From Sulfurifustis variabilis (GTDB taxonomy: Bacteria; Pseudomonadota; Gammaproteobacteria; Acidiferrobacterales; Sulfurifustaceae): 64,000 nucleotides of DNA. Every line of letters begins with the position of its first letter. Position 1 is the stretch's first letter. The notes under the pieces were generated by a model, which worked only from the letters and a program-made list of their open reading frames with translations, was not told the origin of the DNA and ran no database searches. Location of the stretch: the NCBI RefSeq assembly GCF_002355415.1, contig NZ_AP014936.1:2852001-2916000 (forward strand). Reading direction: 5' to 3'. The position numbers and the translations under genes are program-made. This document shows, in pieces, positions 7,583 through 16,851 of this stretch.

Positions 7583-10441
7583 TTACTGCCGGGACTGCGC
7601 GATCGCCTGCCACTCCGCCGCATGGGGCGCGTTCTGGCGGTCCCATTTGGCGTGGGCGACGATCACCTGGTTGCGCTCCGCTTCGTTCTTGATCAGCTCC
7701 AGGACCTCCGACGGCGCGCGGTCGCCCGCTCCGGACAGCACGCGGCGCGTGGCGCCGCCGCTCTTGGTCTTCACGCTCTTGGGCGGCTCCTTGAAGAAGA
7801 CATCGGCCGACGACGTGATCCAGCGCGGCGCGCCGAGGAAGCGCGGCGGCCGTTCGGTCGCCGACCCGTAGACCGCCGTCCATTCGACGAGCGGCGCGGC
7901 GCCGGCCACGTTGTAGACGTAATGCTGCGAGCGCCCGATGAGCTCGGGCCGGAACTGCTCGATGAGTCGCCCGTCCAGCGACCGCGCGGCGACCGTTGTC
8001 GCCTCGTCCAGCCGGACGTCGATCTGCCTGGCGGCGAAGGGCGCGACCGTGACCTGCTGCCCGGCGACGCTCACCTTCACCGGCGCCCCGAGCCCGTTGT
8101 AGACGCTGAGGATCGCGGTGGTGCCGGCCAGACTTCCGAGGCCGAGCACCGTTCCGACGATCGCGCCGGCGACGACCAGCCGGGCCAGCGTCGGAACGAC
8201 GCCGTCGGCGATCTGGAAGCGGTCCCACCAGCCGAGCCGCTTCTGGCGCTTGCGCTCCTGCCCGGCCACCAGGGTGCGGTACTCGCGCGGCACGCGGCTC
8301 GGCGCGGCGGCGGCCTCCGGCGTGCTTCCCTCGCGCAGGTGCCGCGCCACCTCGTCTTCGGCCAGCAGCAGCTGCTCGAGCGCGGCGGTGTTGAGCGCGC
8401 CGAGCGCGCCGCCCGTGCTGTCGACCCAGCCGTCGATCACCCGCAGCCAGTCGTTGATGTTCTCCTTGGATGCCGGCGGCAGCTTGAGCTCCTCGAGCAT
8501 CGCCGGCCATCCGCTGACGCCGAGCCGCGCGCACAGCGATGCATCGAGATGCACGTGCGGCTTCTGCGCGTGGATGTCGGCCAGCACCTCCTGCAGCACG
8601 TTGGCCACGGCGATGACGCGCTTCAGCTCTCCGCCGCTCACCTTTCCGTCCGCGGTCACGACCGCGAGCACGTTGCCGAGCAGGCCGTGCGCGTCGCGCA
8701 GATCGGCGAGCGCGTGCTCGGCGTAATGGAGAATGCCGATCAGACCGAGCAGGTACTCCTTCCAGCCGGCGCCGAGCTCGCCGGCCGCCGCGAGGTGCGC
8801 GCTGCGGCAGTGGCGATCGTGCGTCAGGATGCGCTCGCGCACCCGCTCCTCCTCCTGAGCGACCTGCCGGATCGCGGCCGGCAGCTCGCGCCGCGAGATC
8901 TCGCGGCCGCGATGGACGATCTTGCCGCCGACCGCCTGGTACACCCTGTCGCGCAGGGCCTCGAGGGTCCCGCGCTCTTCCGAGAGCTCGCGCAGCTTCG
9001 CGAGATCGCTGGCGAGCTGGGCCGGGTACAGCATGTCGAGCGCCTTGCGCACGTCGGCGCGCTGCAGCGCCTTCTCGTACAGCTCGTCGGAACGCGCCAC
9101 GTGCCGCGTCAGCGGCCGTCCGAGATAGGCGCCGCGGTAGCGCGGCTCGTACTGCTTGCGCGCGTACCGCTCCTCGACGGCGCGGATCGTTTCCTCCGCG
9201 GAAGCCGGCTTGGCCTCGTGCTTGCCGAGGAGCTGCGCGGCGACCTTCGCCTTCACCGCCGCCGGATTGTCGAACAGCAGCCAGGCGCTGCGTCCGTCGT
9301 GCGGCGCGGGCAGGTACTGCCTCTTGGCGTTGGCCTCGCGATCGGCGTTGGCCGGGTGCGTGGACCACATCTGTGGCGGCTGCGCGAAGCTCGACTTGAA
9401 AACGCGGTGCGCCTGCGGGTTGTCCGAGGCGGCACGGGGCACGCGCCCGTAGGTCTCGTCGTCGAGGATGCGCGCGATCTTCTCGATGATGAGCGTGTGC
9501 ACCGCGAAGAGATCGTGCGGGGCCCTGCCCTCCCGCAGTTCGGCGCCCACGAAGCCGAGCGTCTGGCTCCAGGCGTCGTCGGCGGCGTGCAGCTTGTGCA
9601 GCGCGTGAATGAGCTCGTCGCTGCCGGTGAGCGACACGGCGACGAGGTCCGCCTGGAACTCCATCTGCCGCGACAAGGCGCGCTGGGCCAGGACGACGAC
9701 GCTCAGCAGCGTGTCCATGAGCGAGCGGATGGACCAGACGATGAGCGACAGCAGCCAGCCGATCCAGGCGATACGCAGGTCGATGCCGGAGAGGAACTTC
9801 AGAAACTTGTCGAGCGCGTCGCGCCTGGCCACGAGGTGCCCGGCGATCTGCTGCGCGATGTAGACCCAGCTGCCGATCGCCATCGACCGCTGCGCGAAGT
9901 GCCCGAACTCGTGCGCGAGCACCGCCTTGATCTCGCTCAGCGTCAGCACGTTGACGAGGGCGAGCCCGATCTCGAGGTTCTTGCGGGAGGGAAAGAGCAG
10001 GTTGAGCACCGACAGGTCGTAGAAGACCGCGGCGTTCACGCGCGCGGACAGATAGACCCGCTTCGGCCGCGGCGCGCCCGCCTCGTCGGCGAGGCGGTGC
10101 AGGAACTCGAACAGGCGCGGCTGCTCGGCGGGGGTGACCTCGACCGCGTCCGGCGCGCCGCCCCGCTGGATGAACACCAGCGCCTTGAGCATGAAGACCG
10201 CGAGAAAGGCCGCGCTGCCGCCCACGAGGTAGTGCATCAGCGCATCCGGGCTGCCGGCCACCGCTTCGCCGATCATCCGCCAGGCCGTCCAGACGAACCA
10301 GCCGGCCAGCGCGACGTAGAGCGCCACGAACAGCGCGAGGCTGGCGAGCGCCAGCCAGGCCCGCTGCTTGTAGGTGAGTGTGGGCCGAGTCAGCTCGGCC
10401 GGAACCGCCTGAGGGCCGGATGGATAGAGGTCGTTCGTCAT
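7583..10441 (-). CDS. Large M48-family zinc metalloprotease with long C-terminal extension
   Basis: 952 residues, far longer than HtpX-type proteases (about 290). Two membrane segments lie near residues 30-60 and 85-105. The peptidase domain follows, with the zinc motif HEFGHF near residue 175 and the downstream EFQAD near residue 255, then two further hydrophobic stretches near 215-235. Beyond residue 400 come a long helical region, a TerB-like stretch (VVTADGKVSGGELKRV) near 610, another membrane segment near 765-790, and a beta-rich C-terminal domain. GGGAGA-like pairing lies upstream of the ATG. Proteolysis of membrane or periplasmic proteins is the inferred role. Confidence 0.85.
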   Translation of the reverse strand: MTNDLYPSGPQAVPAELTRPTLTYKQRAWLALASLALFVALYVALAGWFVWTAWRMIGEAVAGSPDALMHYLVGGSAAFLAVFMLKALVFIQRGGAPDAVEVTPAEQPRLFEFLHRLADEAGAPRPKRVYLSARVNAAVFYDLSVLNLLFPSRKNLEIGLALVNVLTLSEIKAVLAHEFGHFAQRSMAIGSWVYIAQQIAGHLVARRDALDKFLKFLSGIDLRIAWIGWLLSLIVWSIRSLMDTLLSVVVLAQRALSRQMEFQADLVAVSLTGSDELIHALHKLHAADDAWSQTLGFVGAELREGRAPHDLFAVHTLIIEKIARILDDETYGRVPRAASDNPQAHRVFKSSFAQPPQMWSTHPANADREANAKRQYLPAPHDGRSAWLLFDNPAAVKAKVAAQLLGKHEAKPASAEETIRAVEERYARKQYEPRYRGAYLGRPLTRHVARSDELYEKALQRADVRKALDMLYPAQLASDLAKLRELSEERGTLEALRDRVYQAVGGKIVHRGREISRRELPAAIRQVAQEEERVRERILTHDRHCRSAHLAAAGELGAGWKEYLLGLIGILHYAEHALADLRDAHGLLGNVLAVVTADGKVSGGELKRVIAVANVLQEVLADIHAQKPHVHLDASLCARLGVSGWPAMLEELKLPPASKENINDWLRVIDGWVDSTGGALGALNTAALEQLLLAEDEVARHLREGSTPEAAAAPSRVPREYRTLVAGQERKRQKRLGWWDRFQIADGVVPTLARLVVAGAIVGTVLGLGSLAGTTAILSVYNGLGAPVKVSVAGQQVTVAPFAARQIDVRLDEATTVAARSLDGRLIEQFRPELIGRSQHYVYNVAGAAPLVEWTAVYGSATERPPRFLGAPRWITSSADVFFKEPPKSVKTKSGGATRRVLSGAGDRAPSEVLELIKNEAERNQVIVAHAKWDRQNAPHAAEWQAIAQSRQ

Positions 10442-10695
10442 CGGAATCTCCCTTGAACCGCAGAAACGCGGGTCGACGCTCCCGCTTTGCTTCCACTCCT
10501 TATTAAAGGTCCCGGGCTCGCCGCCGGCTGGAATCGTTCCAGGCGGCATTCGGGGACTTTCGGTTGAGTATAGATAGCGAAGAACCGACCGTGTGCCCGG
10601 GGCGGGCTCGCCGGGCGGCGCCGGCGACGCCTGCGGGGAAATGAACGGGTCGGGGTCGCCCGCGCGAGGACGCGCGGTTTCTATAATTATCGGTA

Positions 10696-11139
10696 ATGAA
10701 CCCGCTCGCCAAAACACGCGCGCGCCTGCTCGGAGTCGCGCTCGTTCTGGCTCTGGTCCTGCTCGGCTTCGACCGCTACGCCGCCTACGCCCATCGCCCC
10801 GGACCCGATTCCACGCAGATCGTCCTCTACACGACCGCATGGTGCGGCTACTGCGAGCGGCTTCGGGAGGGTCTGCGCGCGAGCAACGTCCCGTACAGGG
10901 AATACGACGTCGAGAAGACGCTGCAGGGGTCGCTCGGCATGTGGGCGCTGCGCGGCCGCGGCGTGCCCGTGTCGGCGATCGGGCCGGAGGTCGTCCACGG
11001 GTACCAGGTCGCGAAGATCGAACGGGCGCTGCGCGCCCTCGGGCACGACTTCACGCCTTTCGCGTCCATCGAGTCGCGCGGGTCCGCGTCGACCGGTGCG
11101 CCTCCGGACGCCGGCTCCGTCCGCGCGAAAGCGCGGTAG
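10696..11139 (+). CDS. Membrane-anchored glutaredoxin-like protein
   Basis: 147 residues. One N-terminal hydrophobic segment (about 10-27) is followed by a thioredoxin-fold domain opening with TQIVLYTTAWCGYCERLREG, which carries the redox motif CGYC at about residues 50-53. GRGVPVSAIG near 90 contains the cis-proline segment that binds glutathione in glutaredoxins. The C-terminal 30 residues look disordered. A periplasmic or membrane-surface thiol role is likely. Promoter-like AT-rich sequence (TTTCTATAATTATCG) lies immediately upstream of the ATG. Confidence 0.82.
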   Translation: MNPLAKTRARLLGVALVLALVLLGFDRYAAYAHRPGPDSTQIVLYTTAWCGYCERLREGLRASNVPYREYDVEKTLQGSLGMWALRGRGVPVSAIGPEVVHGYQVAKIERALRALGHDFTPFASIESRGSASTGAPPDAGSVRAKAR

Positions 11140-11151
11140 AACCCGGCTCGC

Positions 11152-11703
11152 TCAGATCTTCCGCGAGTCGTACGCCCAGTGCAGCAGCGCCTGCCGCTGT
11201 CGCCGGCGACAACCGAGGTCACGGGGCTCGCAATGCTTTCTGATCTGCGCGATGTGCCGGCCCATCGCCCGCCAGCGCCGGATCTGGCGCTCGTCGTCCG
11301 CGCAGCGGCGGCCCATGTAGTAGCGGCAGTACCACTGGAACCAGCCGCGCGGGTCCTCGGGGTAGATCCAGCCCTTCCTGCGCCAGTACGACAGCGGCTT
11401 CGAGGCGTTCACGCCGAAGTAGTTGATCGCCGCATCGTGCCGCTCGGGGCACAGCTTCGCGCGCTCGAACCAGTCCTTCGGAAACTCCCGGGCGCAGTCG
11501 GTCATGTACTTGCCTCCGAAGACGCCGAGCCGGAGCATCTGCTTGGGCGTCAACTCCGGCCGGAAATCCGGATGAAACCGGCGCCCCACGGGCTCGGTGA
11601 GGAAGTACGCGTAGCCCTTCTGCATGCGGTCGCGGACCACCACGCGCCTGCGCAGCAGCGTTCGCGAGCGGGACGGGCGGCGCATTACCTTTTCACTCGA
11701 CAT
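11152..11703 (-). CDS. Conserved hypothetical protein
   Basis: 183 residues, rich in Arg, Trp and Tyr. It has motifs that look strongly constrained (LTEPVGRRFHPDFRPELTP, MLRLGVFGGKYMTDC, WFQWYCRYYMGRR) and several cysteines. There is no signal peptide or membrane segment. It recalls an uncharacterised bacterial/eukaryotic family, but I cannot name it. It is convergent with the glutaredoxin gene, 12 bp apart. Confidence 0.65.
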   Translation of the reverse strand: MSSEKVMRRPSRSRTLLRRRVVVRDRMQKGYAYFLTEPVGRRFHPDFRPELTPKQMLRLGVFGGKYMTDCAREFPKDWFERAKLCPERHDAAINYFGVNASKPLSYWRRKGWIYPEDPRGWFQWYCRYYMGRRCADDERQIRRWRAMGRHIAQIRKHCEPRDLGCRRRQRQALLHWAYDSRKI

Positions 11704-12007
11704 GGCAACGAGATCGTTATGAGCCGGATCGGGTTCCGGTCAGCACGATCGACGGAGAACGCTTCGATGTCGATTTTACCCGGCGTCGGCGGCTCTGCGC
11801 TGGATGTCATTTTTCGCCCGAGGCGAGGGTCATCTCTCGTAGTGACGCCGGAGCGGCCGCGTCATCCCGGAAGCTTGCGCGAAATGTCAGGGCATTGCCG
11901 CAAGATGTCCGACGACGCCCGGTCGGGTGTAGAGTCCCGGGTCGAGCGCCACGGAAGGCACCCGTCCGTGCCGTCTCGCGCCGAAGCGCTCAGAAGAAGG
12001 AGACGTC
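11704..12007. other. Intergenic stretch
   Basis: Divergent spacer between the conserved hypothetical gene and the DUF302 pseudogene. The last bases contain AAGGAG, 5 bases before the ATG at 12008. No other gene or structure was recognised. Confidence 0.5.
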
Positions 12008-12478
12008 ATGACAGTTCGAAGAAGAATGTTGAGCTACCTCGTCGTTTAGCTCGGTCTCGGACCCACTCTTGCCGATGCAGACAACGGGCTGATCGCAGTC
12101 CGGAGCGCAGGCAACGTCGAGCAGACGACGCAACGCCTCCAGAAGGTGCTGAAGGAGAAAGGGGTGAACATCGTGGCGACCGTCGATCACGCCGCCGCGG
12201 CCTCGAAGGCCGGGATGAAGCTTCGGCCGACGCGCGTGGTGATCTTCGGCAATCCCAAGGCCGGCACCCCGCTGATGCAGTGCGCCCAGACGATCGGCAT
12301 CGACCTGCCGCAGAAGGCGTTGATCTACGAGGACGACAAGGGTCAGACGTGGATCGCCTACAACGACGTCGCGTATCTCGCGAAACGCCACGACATCGGC
12401 CAGTGCGGGGAGTCGGTCGAGACGAACGCGAAGGCGCTGAAGGGCCTCATCGGCCAGGCGGCGGGCGGCTCATCATAG
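12008..12478 (+). pseudogene. DUF302 protein interrupted by an amber codon in its signal peptide
   Basis: Reading from the ATG at 12008, which has AAGGAG 5 bases upstream, gives MTVRRRMLSYLVV, then TAG at 12047-12049, then LGLGPTLADADNGLIAVRS and an unbroken DUF302 domain ending at 12478. Without the TAG it would be a 156-residue secreted protein of normal DUF302 layout, including VDHAAAASKAG, LRPTRVVIFGNPKAGTPLM and a terminal NAKALKGLIGQA. A TTG-to-TAG change (Leu in the hydrophobic core) would explain it. The ATG at 12146 can only make a protein lacking the signal and first strand. Confidence 0.8.
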
Positions 12479-12503
12479 TCCTGCGCCACGGCGAGGTTGC
12501 ATT

Positions 12504-12917
12504 TCAGCTTTCGTATTCCTGGTGGACCGGCAGCTCCTCGCCGCCGCAGGACCAGCTCGCGCGCGAGCCCCAGAAGATGCGAGCTTGCGGTCGGATCGAG
12601 GGCTCGCTGTCGAGCGAGCCGGCCGGAATGACGATGAAGCCCGTCTCCTTCACGTAGCGGGGCAGCCGCGCGCCGCAGACGCCGCAGAAGCAGTTGGCGA
12701 AGCGCTGCGCCTCGGGAACCTTGTAGTACCGGACGTGCTGTTCGCCCTGGAGCCAGTCGATGGAGCCGGTCTGGACGAGCAGGTTGGATGCATGACCGGT
12801 GCCGGTCGCCTTGCGGCAGCGTTTGCAGTGGCAATGGTAGAACTTCGAAGGCTGGCCGCCGATCTCGTAGCGCACCGCGCCGCAGAGGCAGCTGCCGCGG
12901 AGTACCGTGTCGTTCAT
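12504..12917 (-). CDS. GFA-family (glutathione-dependent formaldehyde-activating fold) protein
   Basis: 137 residues from ATG 12917 (MNDTVLRGSCLCGAVRYE). The zinc-binding pattern of the GFA fold is complete: CLCGAVRYE at the start, YHCHCKRCRKATG near residue 30, and CFCGVCGARL near residue 82, followed by a conserved GSLD. Family members are often annotated as S-(hydroxymethyl)glutathione synthase homologues or CENP-V-like, but most have no proven reaction. A longer in-frame start at 13016 exists, but the extra residues are not conserved in character. Confidence 0.85.
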   Translation of the reverse strand: MNDTVLRGSCLCGAVRYEIGGQPSKFYHCHCKRCRKATGTGHASNLLVQTGSIDWLQGEQHVRYYKVPEAQRFANCFCGVCGARLPRYVKETGFIVIPAGSLDSEPSIRPQARIFWGSRASWSCGGEELPVHQEYES

Positions 12918-13053
12918 TCGAAGGTTCCCATAGAGAGGCTCCCCATTCTCGGCGAACAGGGAACCGGGCGGCAACCGGTGCGGCGGACGAGCGCCCCGAG
13001 TCGACTCGACAGGCAACCGCGATCCGCCGGGCGCGCGCCGCCTCGGTGTGCCC

Positions 13054-13737
13054 TCACTGCCGGTCGCCGGACAGCGTCAGCGTGTCGCCGGTGGCGAGGT
13101 CGTGGAGCTCGATGGTTCGCGAGCGACGCTGTCCCTGCGCGTCGATCTCGTAGACGTGGCGCTCGGTCGAGATCGGCGCGCCCAGGAAGGAGATCTGGGT
13201 CTCGACCGCGAAGTGGGCCCGCCCGCCGCCCGCCTCGGTCAGTCGCCACGTGACGGTCGACGCCTCGCCGTCCGAGTTGCCCAGTCCGGTGTAGCTGCCG
13301 ACGGGACCGGAAGCGCCGATCGCGGCGGTCGGCGGAATCGCGCTGACGGACGTGGCCACCGAAACGCCGCCCAGCGAATCGCTCAGCCCCAGCAGCAGGG
13401 GGCCCGCGGGGTCGGGCGAGAAGTAGGCGACGGTGACGGCCTCCACCGACTCGTTCGTCGTCGTGTTCGTGATCGCGTATTCGGATCGAACCGGGACGGC
13501 GCGCTGGCCGTTGAACTCCGTCGCCGGCTCGGTGGTCTCCGTCAATTCGACGGCGAAGGCGCCGCCCTCGGAGTCGCTTCCGCTCAGCGCGTACTTCTCG
13601 GTGTGGCCGGCCGTCAGGAACTCGCGGGGCAGGCTCGGGAAGTCTCCGGCGGCCAGCCCGATCCCGGGGAATTGAATCGCGACCAACACGGTCGACAGCA
13701 CGAACCGGGCGGCCGTCCTGCTCGCCGATAGAAGCAT
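13054..13737 (-). CDS. Secreted hypothetical protein
   Basis: 227 residues with an N-terminal signal-like segment (ARFVLSTVLVAIQFPGIGLAA). The mature protein is beta-rich and Ser/Thr/Gly-rich, with repeated strand-like patterns (YAITNTTTNESVEAVTVAYF, STVTWRLTEAGGG). It ends with IELHDLATGDTLTLSGDRQ. No cysteines appear in the mature part and no family was recognised. Probably periplasmic or extracellular. Confidence 0.55.
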   Translation of the reverse strand: MLLSASRTAARFVLSTVLVAIQFPGIGLAAGDFPSLPREFLTAGHTEKYALSGSDSEGGAFAVELTETTEPATEFNGQRAVPVRSEYAITNTTTNESVEAVTVAYFSPDPAGPLLLGLSDSLGGVSVATSVSAIPPTAAIGASGPVGSYTGLGNSDGEASTVTWRLTEAGGGRAHFAVETQISFLGAPISTERHVYEIDAQGQRRSRTIELHDLATGDTLTLSGDRQ

Positions 13738-13950
13738 ATCGGTTCTCCGTAACCGTGCCCGTCAGTAAAGGGCAGCGCGTCGTGCGATACAAGCGTCTCG
13801 CCGGTGATCCCCTTGTTCGACTGAAGGAACCGGCGGGCGCGCCGTCTCGAGATCATCGCGGGAACACCTCCCGGCCTCCTGGGCGCTGCGTCGTGCTCGA
13901 CAGGAAGGTCGACCTGCTGCGCGCCAGAACCTGACGCGCGCGGTCCGGGC

Positions 13951-14220
13951 TCACGTTTCGTACCGCTCACTCGTGCGCGGGGCATTCGGCGCCTGCTCGT
14001 CCAGCGACTGCCGGTACCTGACGCAACCGCGCATGAACTCCGGCCATTCCGGCACGACCGGCAGGGGATCGGTCTGCTCCGGCAACAGTCCCCAGAGCGA
14101 CGGGTGGTGCCAGCACAGCTCGTGGCGGCTGCTGTCGCGGTGTCTGCGGATTCCTTGCCGGAGCTTCTTGGTCTCGACGATCAGCTCCTCGCGCGTCATT
14201 CGATCGAGGTCCTCGTCCAT
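13951..14220 (-). CDS. Small conserved hypothetical protein
   Basis: 89 residues from ATG 14220 (MDEDLDRMTREELI). A short coiled-coil-like start (EELIVETKKLRQGIRRHRDS) is followed by HELCWHHPSLWGLLPE and VPEWPEFMRGCVRYRQSLDEQ, sequences I recognise as recurring in small uncharacterised proteins of many proteobacteria. Cytosolic, function unknown. The frame stays open upstream to 14280, but the internal ATG matches the usual start. Confidence 0.7.
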   Translation of the reverse strand: MDEDLDRMTREELIVETKKLRQGIRRHRDSSRHELCWHHPSLWGLLPEQTDPLPVVPEWPEFMRGCVRYRQSLDEQAPNAPRTSERYET

Positions 14221-14333
14221 CACGGCCCGCCTCCGCGTGTTTACGATCGTCTGACTCCCGTCGACCGACGCGGTTCGCACAACCGCGGTCGGCCTACAAT
14301 GGCTCCTCGTACGGATGGCATAGGGCGAATGGC

Positions 14334-15020
14334 ATGAGAACCCGTGAACCCGAGCAGGTGACGATCGCCGTCGACACGGATCGGCGCGTGTCCGGCCTGC
14401 TGCGGGTTCCGGCGGACGCGCGCGCCTGCTGCGTCGTCGCGCACGGGGCCGGCGCGGGCATGATGCATCCGTTCATGGCTTCGCTGGCCGAGGGACTCGC
14501 GGAACGCCGCGTCGCCACGCTGCGCTATCAGTTTCCCTACATGGAGCGCGGCGCGAAGCGTCCCGACGCGCCGGCGGTCGCGCAGGCCACGGTGCGTGCC
14601 GCCACCGCAGCCGCGTCGCGCCTGGTGCCGGACCTCCCTCTCGTGGCGGGCGGGAAGTCCTTCGGCGGTCGCATGACCTCGCAGGCGCAGGCTGCGTCGC
14701 CTCTGGCCGGCGTCCGCGGCATCGCCTTCCTCGGGTTCCCGCTTCACGCCGCCGGCCGGCCGTCGGACGAGCGCGGCCGGCACCTCCTGGACGTGCATAT
14801 CCCGATGCTCTTTCTGCAGGGAAGCCGCGACCGGCTCGCGGACCTGCAACGCCTGCGCCCCCTCGTCGGCCGGCTGGGCGCACGGGCGACCTTGAGGGTC
14901 TTCGACGACGCGGACCACTCGTTTCACGTGCCGGCGCGGTCCGGAAGCAGCGACGCGGACGTGAGAGCGCGGATGCTGGATGCGCTGGCGGACTGGATCG
15001 CGCTCGTGTCCGGCCCGTAA
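14334..15020 (+). CDS. Alpha/beta hydrolase, KANL3/Tex30-type
   Basis: 228 residues. Strand and oxyanion turn CCVVAHGAGAGM lie near residues 32-42, the nucleophile elbow GGKSFGGRM near residue 103 (G-x-S-x-G), an acidic residue follows FLQGSRDRL, and the catalytic His sits in DDADHSFHVP near residue 200. This combination, with a Lys before the Ser, is typical of the KANL3/Tex30 dienelactone-hydrolase-like family. Substrate unknown; cytosolic. Confidence 0.8.
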   Translation: MRTREPEQVTIAVDTDRRVSGLLRVPADARACCVVAHGAGAGMMHPFMASLAEGLAERRVATLRYQFPYMERGAKRPDAPAVAQATVRAATAAASRLVPDLPLVAGGKSFGGRMTSQAQAASPLAGVRGIAFLGFPLHAAGRPSDERGRHLLDVHIPMLFLQGSRDRLADLQRLRPLVGRLGARATLRVFDDADHSFHVPARSGSSDADVRARMLDALADWIALVSGP

Positions 15021-15147
15021 CTGCCGAGAAACGGTCGTGGCGGGCGCACCATCGGGACCCGGCGACCTGGATTATCGAGCCTTCCCAACTAGACTTTCCG
15101 CTAGCAGCAGAACGCCCGCGGTCGGTTGACCGCTCTCTCTGCAAACC

Positions 15148-16311
15148 GTGCTGTCATCCCGCCTTGGCCTCCGGCTTGGGCTCGTCGTGGAACGCCCGAG
15201 ACCGAGGTGCACATTCGTGCCATCCGTAGCGCGCATCAAGCAGCAGAAACGGGCCATCATCGATCGGTACGCCAGGCCGGACAACCTGAAGGGCTTCGCC
15301 CAGACGCTCACCACCCTGTTGCCGCTCTCCCTCCTCTGGTGGGCCGCCGCTCCGAGCACCGGGGTGTCGTACGGGCTGACCGCCGGCATCGGGCTGCTGA
15401 TGACGCTGTTTCTGCTCCGGGTCTTCGTGCTGATGCACGAATGCGGCCACGGCAGCCTGTTCCGCACCGCCCGGCTGAACCGGGCATTCGGCTTCGTCTT
15501 CGGCGTCGTGTCGGGCATGCCGCAGTACGTGTGGTCCGAGCACCACGCCTTCCACCACGCGACCAACGGCAACTGGGAAAAGTACCGCGGGCCGCTCGCC
15601 ATCGTCACGGTCGACGAATACGCGGCGATGACGGAGAGGCAACGGCGTCAGTATCGGCGCGCACGCAGCATCTGGATGGCGCCCGTCGGGGGATTCCTGT
15701 ACCTGATCTTCAACCCGCGCGTGAACTGGCTCAGGGGCACGCTCGGCATGGTCGGTCACGTACTGAGAGGGAAGATCGCGCAGCCGCGCGTATCGATCCG
15801 GGCGCACGCGGCAAGCTTCAGGACGCCCTACTGGCGCTCCGCCCGGGAGTACGGGCACATGTTCTGGAACAACGTGGTGCTGCTCGGCGCATGGGCGGCG
15901 ATGTCATGGTCCATCGGGCCCGCCCTCTTCTTCCCGCTTTACGTCGCGACCCTGTCCATCGCCGGAGGCGCCGCCATCGTGCTCTTCGCCGTGCAGCACA
16001 ACTTCGAGCACGCGTACGCGAGCGCGACCGACGGTTGGGACTACGATACGGCGGCGATCAAGGGCACGAGCTTCCTGGTCCTGCCCCGCTGGCTGCACTG
16101 GTTCACCGCCAATATCGGCTATCACCACATCCACCACCTCTCCGCCCGAATTCCGAATTACCGCCTGGTCGAGTGTCACGAGGAGCACGAACACCTGTTT
16201 GCCGACGTCACCCGCATCCGGCTGTCCCGCATCCCCGCCGCGCTGAAATACATACTATGGGACACGCGCGCCCGCCGGATCGCATCCGTGAACGAGGTCC
16301 AGCCGGGCTGA
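15148..16311 (+). CDS. Membrane fatty acid desaturase
   Basis: 387 residues as the longest reading; the true start may be a little downstream (near VARIKQQKRAII). The three His boxes of acyl-lipid desaturases are present: HECGH near residue 93, HHAFHH near residue 132, and HHIHH near residue 330. They bind the di-iron centre that inserts a double bond into acyl chains. Four hydrophobic segments are arranged around the boxes in the usual order (two before box 1, two between boxes 2 and 3). It appears to be a single gene and probably adjusts membrane fluidity. Confidence 0.9.
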   Translation: MLSSRLGLRLGLVVERPRPRCTFVPSVARIKQQKRAIIDRYARPDNLKGFAQTLTTLLPLSLLWWAAAPSTGVSYGLTAGIGLLMTLFLLRVFVLMHECGHGSLFRTARLNRAFGFVFGVVSGMPQYVWSEHHAFHHATNGNWEKYRGPLAIVTVDEYAAMTERQRRQYRRARSIWMAPVGGFLYLIFNPRVNWLRGTLGMVGHVLRGKIAQPRVSIRAHAASFRTPYWRSAREYGHMFWNNVVLLGAWAAMSWSIGPALFFPLYVATLSIAGGAAIVLFAVQHNFEHAYASATDGWDYDTAAIKGTSFLVLPRWLHWFTANIGYHHIHHLSARIPNYRLVECHEEHEHLFADVTRIRLSRIPAALKYILWDTRARRIASVNEVQPG

Positions 16312-16615
16312 CGCGCGCTATTGCGTGCGCCTTCGGAAGGGACGCCGGAAAAGGTGGCTTTAAGGGCCGTGGTCGAGCGGCCTTCACGCGGAAAAACATC
16401 CCTGCCTGCGCCCTCCCTGTGTCGCTTCCCAGCCGCCGTCAGCCTGCCGCTTTGCCGGCCGTCCGGGCGCTAGGGAACGACACGACTTGCACCCGGTTCG
16501 GCGAATCGCTATGACGGTGGAACCCCGAGCCCGCTTCGAGGTCCTCTCGGGAAGCAGGGATTGCGGAAACCGGCGGGTCGCGACAGGCGGCCGCCGTCAT
16601 TCACGGAGGATCGAC
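16312..16615. other. Intergenic stretch
   Basis: No gene recognised in this 304-base spacer. The only clear signal is GGAGG, a few bases before the ATG at 16616. Confidence 0.5.
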
Positions 16616-16708
16616 ATGGGCAAAATCATCGGATGGGCCGTTCTTATTATCTTTCTCATCGGGCTGCTGGTGGTCCTCGGCTTCTTCAAGCTGATCATTC
16701 CGGGTTGA
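16616..16708 (+). CDS. 30-residue single-pass membrane peptide
   Basis: A very small gene: ATG at 16616 preceded by CGGAGG at 5-10 bases. It encodes about 30 residues that are almost entirely one hydrophobic helix (IIGWAVLIIFLIGLLVVLGF), with a Lys near each end. The good ribosome site and clean transmembrane character argue it is real. It lies between the desaturase and a convergent YeaQ/YmgE-family membrane protein. Function unknown. Confidence 0.55.
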   Translation: MGKIIGWAVLIIFLIGLLVVLGFFKLIIPG

Positions 16709-16851
16709 GCGCTCGCAAGCGTTCGCGGTTCGTTGCAGCGAAGCGCGCGAAACCGGCTCGCGAGTGACCGGTCAAGAAATCACCCAGGATCCGCGCAACG
16801 ACACCCTCGCCGTCGTCCTCGTCGGCGTTGCGTGTCTTCGGCCGAACGCCG

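Noticed and set aside
7622-10456. 944-codon open frame antisense to the M48 protease
   Set aside because: No domain-like sequence; codon composition matches the complement of the real gene.
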